Source: Alphaproteobacteria bacterium (GTDB taxonomy: Bacteria; Pseudomonadota; Alphaproteobacteria; Acetobacterales; Acetobacteraceae). Taken from it: 64,000 nt of DNA. A program made the position numbers and the translations under genes. How positions within the stretch are numbered: position 1 is the first letter of the stretch; the number at the start of each line of letters is the position of its first letter. Positions 51,376 through 59,925 of this stretch are shown piece after piece. The stretch covers positions 23,098 to 87,097 of the forward strand of contig JAPLOI010000039.1 in the NCBI GenBank assembly GCA_026400815.1, written 5' to 3'. A model generated the notes under the pieces. It made no database searches. It was not told where the DNA came from and saw only the letters and a list, made by a program, of their open reading frames with translations.

Positions 51376-52458
51376 CTATTCCCCCAGGCTCGCGATGCGC
51401 ACCTTCGCAGCCGGGTCGAGCTTGTGCCCGCCCAGCGCCACGATGGTCTCGCCGGGGGCCACGCCGGTGACCAGCGCGCGGTCCTGGCGGAGCGCCACGA
51501 TCTTCACCGGGCGGGCGGTGACCGTGTTGCCGTCGATCACCCACACGATCGGCCCCTGGCCACGATCGGCCAGCGCGGCGGCAGGCAGGGTGGCGAGCCC
51601 ATCTGGCAGCTTGGCCTGCAGGGTGAGCGTGGCGCTCATGCCGATGGCCAGCCAGGGCGGCGGGGCGGCGAGGCTGAAGCGCGCGGCATAGGTGCGCAGG
51701 CCCGGGGTGGCGGCGGCGGCCAGTTCGCGCAGATTGGCGGGCACCGGGGCTTCCGGCCGGGCCCACAGCGCCACCTGCGCCGCGGCACCCTGAACCTCGG
51801 CCAGGGCGGTTTCGGGCAGTTGCACCTCCACCTCCAGGCTTTCGCTCTCGGCCAGGCGGAGCACCGGCGCGCCCTCGGCCACCACGGTGCCGCGATCGGC
51901 CAGCACGGCCGTGACCACGCCGGCGCTGGGCGCCTTCAGCACGGTGTTCTCCAGCTTGTTGCGGGCCAGCGCGAGGTTGGCCCGCGCCGATTCCACCCGC
52001 TGGACGGCGGTGCGCGAGGCGGCCTGCTTCTGGTCGTCCGTTGAGAGGGAGGCCCAGCCGCCGGCGGCCAGGGTGCGGCTGCGGGCTGCCTCGGCCAGGG
52101 TGAGGGCTGCGTTTGCTTCCGCGCTGGCGAGGTCGGCTTCCGCCGCGCGGACGCCGAGGGCGATATCGGCATCGTCCAGCCGCGCGATGACCTGTCCGGC
52201 CTGGACGCGAGCGCCGACATCCACCTCGCGCGCCACGATCCGGCCGGCGGCGCGGAAGCCGATATCCGCCTCCCGCCGCGGCTTCACCAGGCCGGGGTAG
52301 TGGCGGGGCATCGTGTCTTGCGCGGCCTGGACCTTGATGGCGAGCACCGGGCGCACCGTCTGTTCCACGGTGGCCTGGGCACGCTCGAAGCAGCCGCCGA
52401 GCAGGAGGGGCAGCAGCAGCAGGGAGGAACGGGCAATCGGTCGCATGAGAGCACGCAT
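51376..52458 (-). CDS. RND efflux periplasmic adaptor (MFP) lipoprotein
   Basis: A 360-residue membrane fusion protein that links the RND pump to an outer-membrane channel. The signal ends LLLLPLLLGGC, a lipoprotein box. A biotinyl-lipoyl-like hairpin begins with GARVQAGQVIARLDDADIAL, followed by a helical coiled-coil with AESARANLALARNKLENT, and beta-barrel domains. Start ATG 52458 with GAGG about 12 bases upstream. It ends four bases before the RND gene, so the two form an operon. Confidence 0.93.
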   Translation of the reverse strand: MRALMRPIARSSLLLLPLLLGGCFERAQATVEQTVRPVLAIKVQAAQDTMPRHYPGLVKPRREADIGFRAAGRIVAREVDVGARVQAGQVIARLDDADIALGVRAAEADLASAEANAALTLAEAARSRTLAAGGWASLSTDDQKQAASRTAVQRVESARANLALARNKLENTVLKAPSAGVVTAVLADRGTVVAEGAPVLRLAESESLEVEVQLPETALAEVQGAAAQVALWARPEAPVPANLRELAAAATPGLRTYAARFSLAAPPPWLAIGMSATLTLQAKLPDGLATLPAAALADRGQGPIVWVIDGNTVTARPVKIVALRQDRALVTGVAPGETIVALGGHKLDPAAKVRIASLGE

Positions 52459-52502
52459 GGGGGCCACCTCGTCGGGTCGCTGGCAGAAGGGTGGAGCTAA
52501 AA

Positions 52503-52526
52503 CTGACGAATGTCAATATTCGTCAG
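52503..52526. promoter_or_regulatory. TetR-type operator, perfect palindrome
   Basis: CTGACGAAT-N6-ATTCGTCAG, perfect dyad over 24 bp, 45 bp upstream of the adaptor gene start. The same 9-N6-9 pattern, slightly imperfect, occurs at 53191-53214 at the start of the tetR gene. Confidence 0.75.
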
Positions 52527-52540
52527 AACGACATCCGATG

Positions 52541-53197
52541 TTATGGGCGCAGGGCCCGCAGCACGAGTTCGGCCATGCCAGCCGCCATGGCGGGCAGGTC
52601 TTCGTTGACGCATTGCTCGATCAGGGTCGGGTGGCAGAAATGCACCGTGGTGGCGTGCACCAGGTGGGAGAAGACGTGGGGGTCGAGCGTTTTGTCGAAC
52701 ACGCCCGTCGCCTGGCCATCCAGCACCACGTGGCGGATGGCGGTATCGATGTCGTGCACATAGGCGTCCACCACGCCCCAATGCTCCTGCATGGCGGCGC
52801 CGACCATGTCGTGCATGCGCTTTTCGTTGAAGAAAAGCTGCACCATCTTGCCGTGAAGGGATTGGAATATCTCGCGAATCCGGTCCTGCGGCGAGGCGGG
52901 TCCGCGGGCGATGGCCCAGATGTGCTCCGAGAGCGTGTTCAGCAGGCGCGTGGCGATCGCCTCGTTGATCGCGGCCTTGCTGGGGAAGAAGCGGTATACG
53001 TTGGCCGGGGACATGCGCAGCTCGCGCGCGATGTCGGCCACCGTGGTCTTCTGGTAGCCCATGCTGCGGAACAGCCGCTCGGCCGTCTCCACGATCGCGG
53101 TGCGCGTGGCGTCGCCCTTCAGGGCGCGGCCGGTATCGGCCCGCGGGTTGCGGGGCGTGTCGGAGGTGGAAGCGGGTGCGGAGGCCATGCCTGACAT
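52541..53197 (-). CDS. TetR/AcrR-family repressor
   Basis: A 218-residue regulator. The HTH reads RLFRSMGYQKTTVADIARELRMSPANVYRFFPSKAAINEAI (about 42-82), a standard TetR_N domain, and a C-terminal ligand domain follows (with FHP-type HATTVHFCHPTLI). It should repress the adjacent RND operon and release on binding a drug or toxic metabolite. A palindrome covers its own start codon, which suggests autoregulation. ATG 53188 is the alternative start. Confidence 0.92.
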   Translation of the reverse strand: MSGMASAPASTSDTPRNPRADTGRALKGDATRTAIVETAERLFRSMGYQKTTVADIARELRMSPANVYRFFPSKAAINEAIATRLLNTLSEHIWAIARGPASPQDRIREIFQSLHGKMVQLFFNEKRMHDMVGAAMQEHWGVVDAYVHDIDTAIRHVVLDGQATGVFDKTLDPHVFSHLVHATTVHFCHPTLIEQCVNEDLPAMAAGMAELVLRALRP

Positions 53198-53214
53198 ATA
53201 ATGGAATTCGTCAG
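53191..53214. promoter_or_regulatory. Second TetR-type operator, near the tetR start
   Basis: CTGACATAT-N6-ATTCGTCAG: the right arm equals the arm of the 52503 site and the left arm matches at seven of nine positions. It overlaps the tetR start codon and lies just downstream of the DUF3297 stop. Confidence 0.68.
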
Positions 53215-53236
53215 TCGTTTACAGCCCCTTGTTGGG

Positions 53237-53494
53237 CTACTCCGCCTTGCTGTCCTGGAACCAGACCTCGACGGTGCCGGACAGCTTCATCGTCATCGGG
53301 TTGCCCTTGCGGTCCACCGTCTTGCCGATGGCCATCCGCACCCAGCCTTCGCTGATGCAGTATTCCTCGACATTGGTGCGTTCCACGCCCTTGAAGCGCA
53401 CGCCTACGCCGCGTTGCAGCAGGGCCTGGTTGAAGAACGGGCTGCGCGGGTCGGTGGACAGCCGGTCGGGGGGAGTATCGGATTCGTCGCTCAT
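53237..53494 (-). CDS. DUF3297 family protein
   Basis: An 85-residue DUF3297 protein. RLSTDPRSPFFNQALLQRGVGVRFKGVERTNVEEYCISEGWVRM and KTVDRKGNPMTMKLSGTVE are near-complete family patterns. The function is unknown. Start ATG 53494 (MSDESD). It lies between tetR and the AlkX-like gene and may be part of the inserted block. Confidence 0.92.
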   Translation of the reverse strand: MSDESDTPPDRLSTDPRSPFFNQALLQRGVGVRFKGVERTNVEEYCISEGWVRMAIGKTVDRKGNPMTMKLSGTVEVWFQDSKAE

Positions 53495-53541
53495 GCCGCC
53501 GGTATAGCCCGGCAACCGCCCGCCCGCCTATCGTCCGCCGC

Positions 53542-54660
53542 ATGGCCCGTTCCACGCCCCTCGCCCTGCTGCGCCGCCACGCCCTGGCGGCGGCGTTTCC
53601 GCGCCCCGCGACCCTGCCGGCGGCGCTTGATGCCATGGGGTTCGTGCAGGCGGATCCCATCCGCGCCCCTGCCCGCGCGCAGGATCTCATTCTCCGTCAT
53701 CGCGTGCGCGGCTACCGGGCCGGGGACCTGGAGCGGCGCTATCCCCGGCTCGGGCTGGAGGAGGGATACCTGCATGTGTACGGCTTCATGGGCCGGACGC
53801 TGCACGAGTTGCTGCATCCCCGCTGCGACGCCGCGCTGCCGGACGGGCAATTGGTGCCGGACGAAGCCGCCGCCGACGTGCTCGCCTATGTGCGCGCGAA
53901 CGGGCCGTCTCATCCGGCCGAGGTGGCCGCGGCGCTCGCCCATGGGCCCACCCGCAATGCCTGGGGCGGGCAGAGCCATGCTTCCACCCGCGCGCTGGAC
54001 CTGTTGCAGCATCACGGCCTGCTGCGCGTGGCCACCCGGCGCGCAGGCATCCGCATCTACGCGGCCATCGATCCGCCGCAGGACCGGCTCGCCCCCGCCG
54101 CGCGCCTGGAAGCGCTGACGATGCAGCTGGCCCGCCTGCTCGCCCCGGTGGCGCAGCCGACGCTCACTGGGTTGGCCGCCAAGGTGGCCCGATTGACCGT
54201 CGGCGCGCAGGAGCGGCCCGGGCCCGTGGCCGCGCTGCTGGCGAAGGGCGTGCTGGAGGCGATCGAGATCGACGGCGAGCGCTTCCTGTTTCCTGCCGAC
54301 GCCCCGCCGCCCACGTGCAGCCAGCCGGGAACCCTTCGCTTCCTCGCGCCCTTCGACCCGCTGGTGTGGTGCCGCCGCCGCTTTGGGCATCTCTGGGGGT
54401 GGGAGTATCGCTTCGAGGCCTATACGCCGGCGGCCAAGCGGGTGCGCGGCTACTACGCGCTGCCGTTGCTCTGGCAGGACGAGGTGATCGGCTGGGTCAA
54501 TGCGGCGCGCACCCGCCATGGGCTGGATGTGCAACCCGGCTTCATCGCCGGCCGGCCGGACAGCCCGGCCTTCGCCCGTGCCTTCGATGAAGAGGTGGCT
54601 GCCATGGATGCCTTCCTGGGCGGCGACACCGATCCCCCCAGCGCAGGAGCCCCGCCATGA
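53542..54660 (+). CDS. YcaQ/AlkX-type DNA glycosylase (HTH_42)
   Basis: A 372-residue winged-helix protein of the YcaQ/AlkZ family, which unhook DNA interstrand crosslinks or excise alkylated bases. The catalytic motif QADPI at about 36-40 (QxD, the AlkX form) is visible in GFVQADPIRAPARAQD. The C-terminal FLAPFDPLVWCRRRFGHLWGWEYRFEAYTP is the family's strongest motif. A possible role is defence against alkylating natural products. It overlaps the GST gene by four bases (ATGA) and is coupled to it. Confidence 0.9.
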   Translation: MARSTPLALLRRHALAAAFPRPATLPAALDAMGFVQADPIRAPARAQDLILRHRVRGYRAGDLERRYPRLGLEEGYLHVYGFMGRTLHELLHPRCDAALPDGQLVPDEAAADVLAYVRANGPSHPAEVAAALAHGPTRNAWGGQSHASTRALDLLQHHGLLRVATRRAGIRIYAAIDPPQDRLAPAARLEALTMQLARLLAPVAQPTLTGLAAKVARLTVGAQERPGPVAALLAKGVLEAIEIDGERFLFPADAPPPTCSQPGTLRFLAPFDPLVWCRRRFGHLWGWEYRFEAYTPAAKRVRGYYALPLLWQDEVIGWVNAARTRHGLDVQPGFIAGRPDSPAFARAFDEEVAAMDAFLGGDTDPPSAGAPP

Positions 54661-55409
54661 CCGAGCCGCTCACCATCATCGGCACCCCGGTCTCGCCCTA
54701 TGTGCGCAAGGTGCTCGCCGTGCTGGAGCTGAAAGGGCTGGACTGGCGCATCGACCCGCTGGTGCCGTTCCTGGGCAACGATGAGTTCACCCGGCTTTCC
54801 CCGCTGCGGCGCATTCCGGTGTTGATCGATGGCGACCTCGTGTTGTCTGACAGCAGTGTGATCTGTGAATACCTGGATGAGCTTCACCCCGGCACCGCGC
54901 TGATGCCGCGGGGCGCGGCCAACCGGGCCCGCGTGCGCTGGCTGGAGGAATTCGCCGATACGCGGCTGGCCGACGTGCTGATCTGGGGCATCTTCGGGCC
55001 GGCCATCACCCGGCCGGGCATCTTCAAGTCCGCGCGCGACGAGGCCGCCCTGGCGCGGGTGATCGCCGAGGACCTGCCCCCGGTGATGGACCTGGTGGAG
55101 ACGATGGCGCCCGAGGCTGGATTCTATGCCGGCGACCTCACCACCGCCGACCTCGCGGTGGCGGTGCATTTCGCCAATCTGCGCTGGTCTGGCGTGGCCG
55201 TCGACCTCGGCCGCTGGCCGCTTGCGGCTGCCTGGATCGCGCGGATCGAGGCGGCCGAGCCGCTCCTCCGCCTCAATGCCCTTGGCGAACGGGCGCTGAC
55301 CGTGCGCTATCCCGATCGTGCGGCGCTGTTCGCGGAGTATGGCATCGCGCTGGTGGATGCCGGTGTCAGCGGGCGCGAGGCGCGGCGGGGGCCGATGACG
55401 ACGCTGTAA
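54657..55409 (+). CDS. Glutathione S-transferase family protein
   Basis: A 250-residue GST with an N-terminal thioredoxin fold (TPVSPYVRKVLAVLELKGLDWR, about 8-28; SPY supplies the likely Ser for glutathione activation) and the cis-Pro motif RIPVLIDGDLVLSDSSVICEYL (DSxxI form). A helical C-terminal domain follows. It is coupled to the AlkX-like gene, so the pair may detoxify electrophiles. The REP-pair copy B comes right after its stop. Confidence 0.92.
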   Translation: MTEPLTIIGTPVSPYVRKVLAVLELKGLDWRIDPLVPFLGNDEFTRLSPLRRIPVLIDGDLVLSDSSVICEYLDELHPGTALMPRGAANRARVRWLEEFADTRLADVLIWGIFGPAITRPGIFKSARDEAALARVIAEDLPPVMDLVETMAPEAGFYAGDLTTADLAVAVHFANLRWSGVAVDLGRWPLAAAWIARIEAAEPLLRLNALGERALTVRYPDRAALFAEYGIALVDAGVSGREARRGPMTTL

Positions 55410-55520
55410 GCAAGCGGTTCTTTTTTGAAAAAAAGAACCAAAAAACTTTTATAACCTGGCGCGGGGGCCATTCATAAAAGTCTTTTTGCTTCTTTTTCTT
55501 CAGAAAAAGAAGATTCTTGC
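55410..55520. repeat. REPIN-like inverted pair, copy B
   Basis: Unit 1 starts GCAAGC (55410-55415), with hairpin 55416-55439 identical to copy A, then an AAAAAACTTTTAT stretch. Unit 2 has hairpin 55489-55512 and closes with CTTGC (55516-55520). Read on the minus strand, unit 2 matches unit 1 in order: GCAAG, hairpin, GCAAAAAGACTTTTAT. The spacer is about 49 bp and the whole element is flanked by near-perfect terminal inverted repeats. Confidence 0.78.
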
Positions 55521-55586
55521 TTCCTGTGTCTCCGCGCTCCGATCCGCTGGCAGCCGGCCACAAAGCTGTCATATGCTGCCGCCACC

Positions 55587-56921
55587 ATGGCCCATCCCGC
55601 TCCCGTTTCCGACCTTCCCGACCCCAGCGTTGCCGAGCTTCTCGCCGCGCGCCCGCATCTGACCATGCACGCCCAGGACGGGCTGGTGCTGGAAGGCGTG
55701 CCGCTGAAACGCATTGCCGACGTGGTCGGCACGCCCGCCTGGGTTTATGGCGCCGGCACCATGCGTGCGCGCCTGGCCCAGCTGCAGGCGGCGCTGGCCG
55801 GCACCAACGCGCATCTGCACTACGCGGTGAAGGCGAACGACCACATCGCCGTGCTGAACCTGATGGCCCGTGGCGGCGCCGGGGCGGACGTGACCAGCGA
55901 GGGCGAGCTTCGGCGCGCGCGGGCCGGTGGGGTGGCGGCGCAGGACATCGTGTTCTCCGGCGTCGGCAAGACGGCGCGCGAGATCCGGCTGGCGATTGGC
56001 GAGGCGATCGGCCAGATCAACGTGGAGAGTGCGGCGGAGCTGGAGGTGATTTCCGCCATTGCCAGTTCCATGGGACGCACGATGAAGGTGGCGCTGCGCA
56101 TCAACCCCGATGTGGATGCCGGCACCCACGCCAAGATCACCACCGGCAAGGCCGACAACAAGTTCGGCATCGCCTATGAGGATGCCCAGGCAGTCTATGC
56201 CCGTGCGGCGGAGCTTCCGGGGGTGGAGCCGGTGGGGCTGGCGCTGCATATCGGCAGCCAGATCCTGTCCATCGCGCCCTACCGGGCGGCCTATGCGCGG
56301 ACGGCAGATCTTGTTCGGTCCTTGCGTGCTGCCGGGCACACTGTCTCTCGCGTGGATTGCGGGGGCGGGCTGGGCATTGGGTATCGCGACGACCCCGGCG
56401 CGCCGGTGGAGGCGTTTGCCGGGGCGGTGCGGGCCACGTTCAACAATCTTGGCGTGCAGGTGATGGTGGAGCCCGGGCGCTGGCTGGTCGGGCCGGCCGG
56501 GGTGCTGCTGGCCGAGGTGGCGATTGCCAAGGGCACGGCGGAGACGCGCCGCTTCCTGGTGATCGATGCGGCGATGAACGACCTGGTGCGGCCGGCGATG
56601 TACGACGCCTATCACGGCATCGTGCCGCTCTCGGCCGCCGATGCCGCGGCGCCGACGGAGCTGGTGGATATCGTCGGGCCGATTTGCGAGAGCAGCGACA
56701 CCTTCGCGCGCGACCGCACCTTGCCCCGCCTTGCGCAAGGCGCGCGCGTGGCCATCCTTGATGCAGGGGCGTACGGCGCGGTGATGAGTTCCACCTACAA
56801 CACCCGCCCCTTGCTGCCGATCGTGATGGTGGATGGCGACCAGTGGGCGGTGGTGCGCGACCGCCAGCTGCATGAGGAACTCTGGGCCGGGGAACGGATC
56901 CCGGGCTTCTTTGGCACGTAA
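55587..56921 (+). CDS. lysA: Diaminopimelate decarboxylase
   Basis: A 444-residue PLP enzyme, the last step of lysine synthesis. The cofactor Lys is K82 (HYAVKAN). GADVTSEGELRRA, HIGSQI, DCGGGLGI and the C-terminal GPICESSDTFARD with the Cys are all family motifs. It is followed by the TIGR02302 gene 16 bp away, as is usual in relatives. In most relatives an lptM-like gene precedes it. Here it is separated from argH-lptM by more than 7 kb. Confidence 0.97.
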   Translation: MAHPAPVSDLPDPSVAELLAARPHLTMHAQDGLVLEGVPLKRIADVVGTPAWVYGAGTMRARLAQLQAALAGTNAHLHYAVKANDHIAVLNLMARGGAGADVTSEGELRRARAGGVAAQDIVFSGVGKTAREIRLAIGEAIGQINVESAAELEVISAIASSMGRTMKVALRINPDVDAGTHAKITTGKADNKFGIAYEDAQAVYARAAELPGVEPVGLALHIGSQILSIAPYRAAYARTADLVRSLRAAGHTVSRVDCGGGLGIGYRDDPGAPVEAFAGAVRATFNNLGVQVMVEPGRWLVGPAGVLLAEVAIAKGTAETRRFLVIDAAMNDLVRPAMYDAYHGIVPLSAADAAAPTELVDIVGPICESSDTFARDRTLPRLAQGARVAILDAGAYGAVMSSTYNTRPLLPIVMVDGDQWAVVRDRQLHEELWAGERIPGFFGT

Positions 56922-56936
56922 CCCGAGGCACAAGGC

Positions 56937-59588
56937 ATGATCATCCCCCCGCGGCCGCAGGACAGTCTTGAGACGCTGCTGCGCGGGGTGGCGCAACGCC
57001 GCCGCGTGGCGATGCTGGCGCTGTGGTTCGAGCGCGCCTGGCCCGCTGCGATGCCGCTGCTGAGCGTGGCCGGGCTGTTCCTGTGTGCCGCGCTGGTGGA
57101 TTTGCCGCGCAGCCTGCCGGGCTGGGCGCATGCAGTGTTGCTCGCCGGCTTTGCTGTGGCCGGTGCGGCGGCGTTGCTGCATGCCGTGCGCCGCATGGCG
57201 ATGCCGGAGCCGGAGGCCGCCGACCGGCGCATGGAGAAGGCCTCGGGCCTCGCCCATCGGCCGCTTGCGGTGCTGACCGACCGGCCGGCGCAACCCGGCA
57301 CGGATTCGCTCTGGCAGGCCCATGTCACCCGCGCCATGCGCCAGGTGGGGCGGCTGCGGATCGGCACGCCGCGGCCGGGCATGGCGCTGCATGACCCGCG
57401 CGCCCTGCGGCTTGGGCTTGTGGTGCTGCTGGCCGCAAGTTTTGGCATCGCCGGGGAGCAGGCGCCCGGGCGGGTGCTGCGTGCCTTCCAGCCGGTGTTC
57501 GGCGCCCAGCCGGTGCCGCCGGCCACGCAGTTGCAGGCCTGGATCACGCCACCGGCCTATACCGGGCTCGTGCCGGTGTTCCTGAAGGCGGAGGGTGGGG
57601 CTGTCTCCGTGCCGCAGGAGTCGCGGCTGGTGGTGAACGTGACCGGGGGGACCGGTGAGCCGGCGCTGGTGCTCGGTGGCAAGAGTCTGCCCTTCGCCCG
57701 GCTCGACCCCACCAGTTTCCAGGCCGATGAGGCGCTGGGCGAGTCTGGCCGGCTGGCCGTTTCGCGTGGCGGTGCTGCGCTGGCGGCCTGGGACGTGACC
57801 GTGGTGCCGAACGTGGCGCCCGTTGTCAGCTTTCCGGAGCCGCCAACCGGGCTGCGCAGCCGGGTGCCGCAGACCCGCATTCCCTGGCAGGCCGCCCATG
57901 CCTATGGCGTGGTGTCGCTGCAGGCCGAGCTGACCCTACGCGACCGGAAGGAGGCCGCGCCGCTGTTGGTGCCGATCCAGATCCCGGGCGGCAGCACGAA
58001 GACGGCGAAGGGCGTGCGCTTGCAGGACCTCACCGCCCATCCCTGGGCCGGGCTGATGGTGGAGGCGAAGCTGGTCGGCAAGGATGCGACGGGCCTCGCC
58101 GGCAGCAGCGAGAGCATCGCGTTCGAATTGCCGGAGCGGCGCTTTCAGCACCCCGTCGCCCGCGCCATCCTGGAAGTGCGCAAGGGGCTGTCGTTGCGGC
58201 CGGAGGAGCGCGGGCCGGCGATCCTGGGGCTGGAGCAGCAGGCCAAGCTGGACGAGGTGTGGAAGAACGATACCGGCGGGTTGCTCAACCTGGAAAGCAT
58301 CCTCACCCAGTTGCGGCGCGACCGTGCGCCCAACACGATCGAGGAGGTGCAGGCGCGCATCTGGCAGCTTGCGTTGCATCTGGAAGAGGGCGCCCCCGAG
58401 CGCACCGCCCGCGCGCTGGAGCAGGCCCGCCAGGCGGTGCGCGAGATGCTGGAGGCGGAGCGGCGCGGCGAGGAGGTGGACAAGGCCGAGCTGGATCGCC
58501 GCATGCGCGAGCTGCAGGAGGCGCTGCAGCGCCATATGGAGGCGCTGGCCGAGCAGAACCGCCGCGACCCCGCCAACCAGAGTTTCGACCCGGAGCGCCA
58601 GAACCGGCTCGACGCCCAGGACATGAAGCGCGCCACCGAGGAGATGCGCGACGCCGCCCGCGAGGAGCGCATGAACGAGGCGCGGGACAAGATGGCCGAG
58701 CTGGATCGCATGATGGAAGACATGCAGAACGCCCGGAAGGAGCGCGGCCAGCAGACCGAGCGCCAGAAGGCCCGCGCCGAGAAGCGCCAGCGTGGCGAGC
58801 GCCAGATGAACGCAGTGCAGGACATGATCAAGCGCGAGGGCGCCCTGCTGGACAACGCGCAGCAGCGCGGCGGCCTGCCGGAAACACAGCGCCCGTTCAT
58901 GCAGCCGCGCCAGCGGGCACAGGCGCCGCAGGACCAGCAGCCCAGCCAGGAGCAGCGCGCCCAGGACCAGCGCATCCAGCAGGCCCTGCGCCGTGCGCTG
59001 GGTGAGCTGATGCAGCAGCAGGGCGACCTGACCGGCAAGATCCCGCCCCAGCTCGCCGAGGCCGATGCCGCCATGCGCGACGGCGTGGCCGCCCTGCGCG
59101 ACGGCCGTGACCCTGCCGCCGCGCAGGCAGCCCAGCGCGCCATCGAGGCGCTGCAGAAGGGCGGCCGCGAGATGAGCCAGGAGATGGCTGCCCAGTTCGG
59201 CCGCGGCGGCGAGGAAGATGCCGAGGAAGAGGGCGACGAGTCCGGCGAAGGCAGCATGATGGCCGAGGGCGACCAGGACGGCATGGGCAACGGCCCCGGC
59301 AGCCAGCAGATGGGCCCCGCCGACCAGCGCGGCGAGCGCCGTGGCGAGCGCGGCTATGGCCGGGGCCGCGACGTGACCCGCCGTGCCGACGAACGCCGCG
59401 ACCCGCTTGGCCGCCACCTGCGCGAAGGCACCTCCGGCAGCGACGAAAGCGGCGATGTGCAGGTGCCGGAGCAGATGGAGGAGGCGCGCACCCGCGCCAT
59501 CCAGGAAGAACTGCGCCGCCGCGGCGCCGATCGCGGCCGGCCGCAGCCCGAGCTGGACTATATCGACCGGCTGCTGCGCCAGTTCTGA
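56937..59588 (+). CDS. TIGR02302 family (DUF4175) membrane protein
   Basis: An 883-residue protein of the TIGR02302 group. Two membrane helices lie near the N-terminus (about 38-85) and a third near 165. A beta-rich region with PPATQLQAWITPPAYTG follows. The C-terminal half is helical and highly charged, with long glutamine- and arginine-rich segments (about 480-760) that look like coiled coil. The function is not known. Conserved neighbourhood with lysA suggests a cell envelope role. Confidence 0.88.
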   Translation: MIIPPRPQDSLETLLRGVAQRRRVAMLALWFERAWPAAMPLLSVAGLFLCAALVDLPRSLPGWAHAVLLAGFAVAGAAALLHAVRRMAMPEPEAADRRMEKASGLAHRPLAVLTDRPAQPGTDSLWQAHVTRAMRQVGRLRIGTPRPGMALHDPRALRLGLVVLLAASFGIAGEQAPGRVLRAFQPVFGAQPVPPATQLQAWITPPAYTGLVPVFLKAEGGAVSVPQESRLVVNVTGGTGEPALVLGGKSLPFARLDPTSFQADEALGESGRLAVSRGGAALAAWDVTVVPNVAPVVSFPEPPTGLRSRVPQTRIPWQAAHAYGVVSLQAELTLRDRKEAAPLLVPIQIPGGSTKTAKGVRLQDLTAHPWAGLMVEAKLVGKDATGLAGSSESIAFELPERRFQHPVARAILEVRKGLSLRPEERGPAILGLEQQAKLDEVWKNDTGGLLNLESILTQLRRDRAPNTIEEVQARIWQLALHLEEGAPERTARALEQARQAVREMLEAERRGEEVDKAELDRRMRELQEALQRHMEALAEQNRRDPANQSFDPERQNRLDAQDMKRATEEMRDAAREERMNEARDKMAELDRMMEDMQNARKERGQQTERQKARAEKRQRGERQMNAVQDMIKREGALLDNAQQRGGLPETQRPFMQPRQRAQAPQDQQPSQEQRAQDQRIQQALRRALGELMQQQGDLTGKIPPQLAEADAAMRDGVAALRDGRDPAAAQAAQRAIEALQKGGREMSQEMAAQFGRGGEEDAEEEGDESGEGSMMAEGDQDGMGNGPGSQQMGPADQRGERRGERGYGRGRDVTRRADERRDPLGRHLREGTSGSDESGDVQVPEQMEEARTRAIQEELRRRGADRGRPQPELDYIDRLLRQF

Positions 59589-59925
59589 CCCCGCCGGCGG
59601 CCCCGCGCCGCCGGCCCTGCCGGCCCATCGCCTTCAAAACGGCGCGAGGTCGCGGCAGGCCACGCATTCCCCCCTGGCTGAATCCGGTACGTCCATCCGC
59701 TTTCGCTGCGCATGGGCGGCGGGTCACATGCGGACGTGCCCGATGGAAGTGTAAAATACACCGACACCACATGCCCTGATATTCAACGCGCTCGAAGTTT
59801 TACTATATAAATTAAAATCGCGTTCGATCTGCACGTATTGTTTGAATACTACTTCGGATTTGTCCTGTGCAACTACGCTATGCTATCGACATTGGCGTTG
59901 GGGGCATCCCAGGGAGATTTCGCAG
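59589..59925. promoter_or_regulatory. Upstream region of the PEP-CTERM gene
   Basis: 337 bp without a gene. A GC hairpin (59593-59600 with 59608-59615) follows the TIGR02302 stop. Then an AT-rich tract near 59755-59830 (TTTTACTATATAAATTAAAATC) contrasts with the flanking GC-rich DNA and is the likely promoter of the PEP-CTERM gene. I did not find a good -24/-12 site, though such genes often use sigma-54. Confidence 0.45.

Noticed and set aside
48132..51470. A 1112-codon plus-strand ORF
   Set aside because: It is antisense to the RND gene, and has no motif or signal. Its start overlaps the palindromes.
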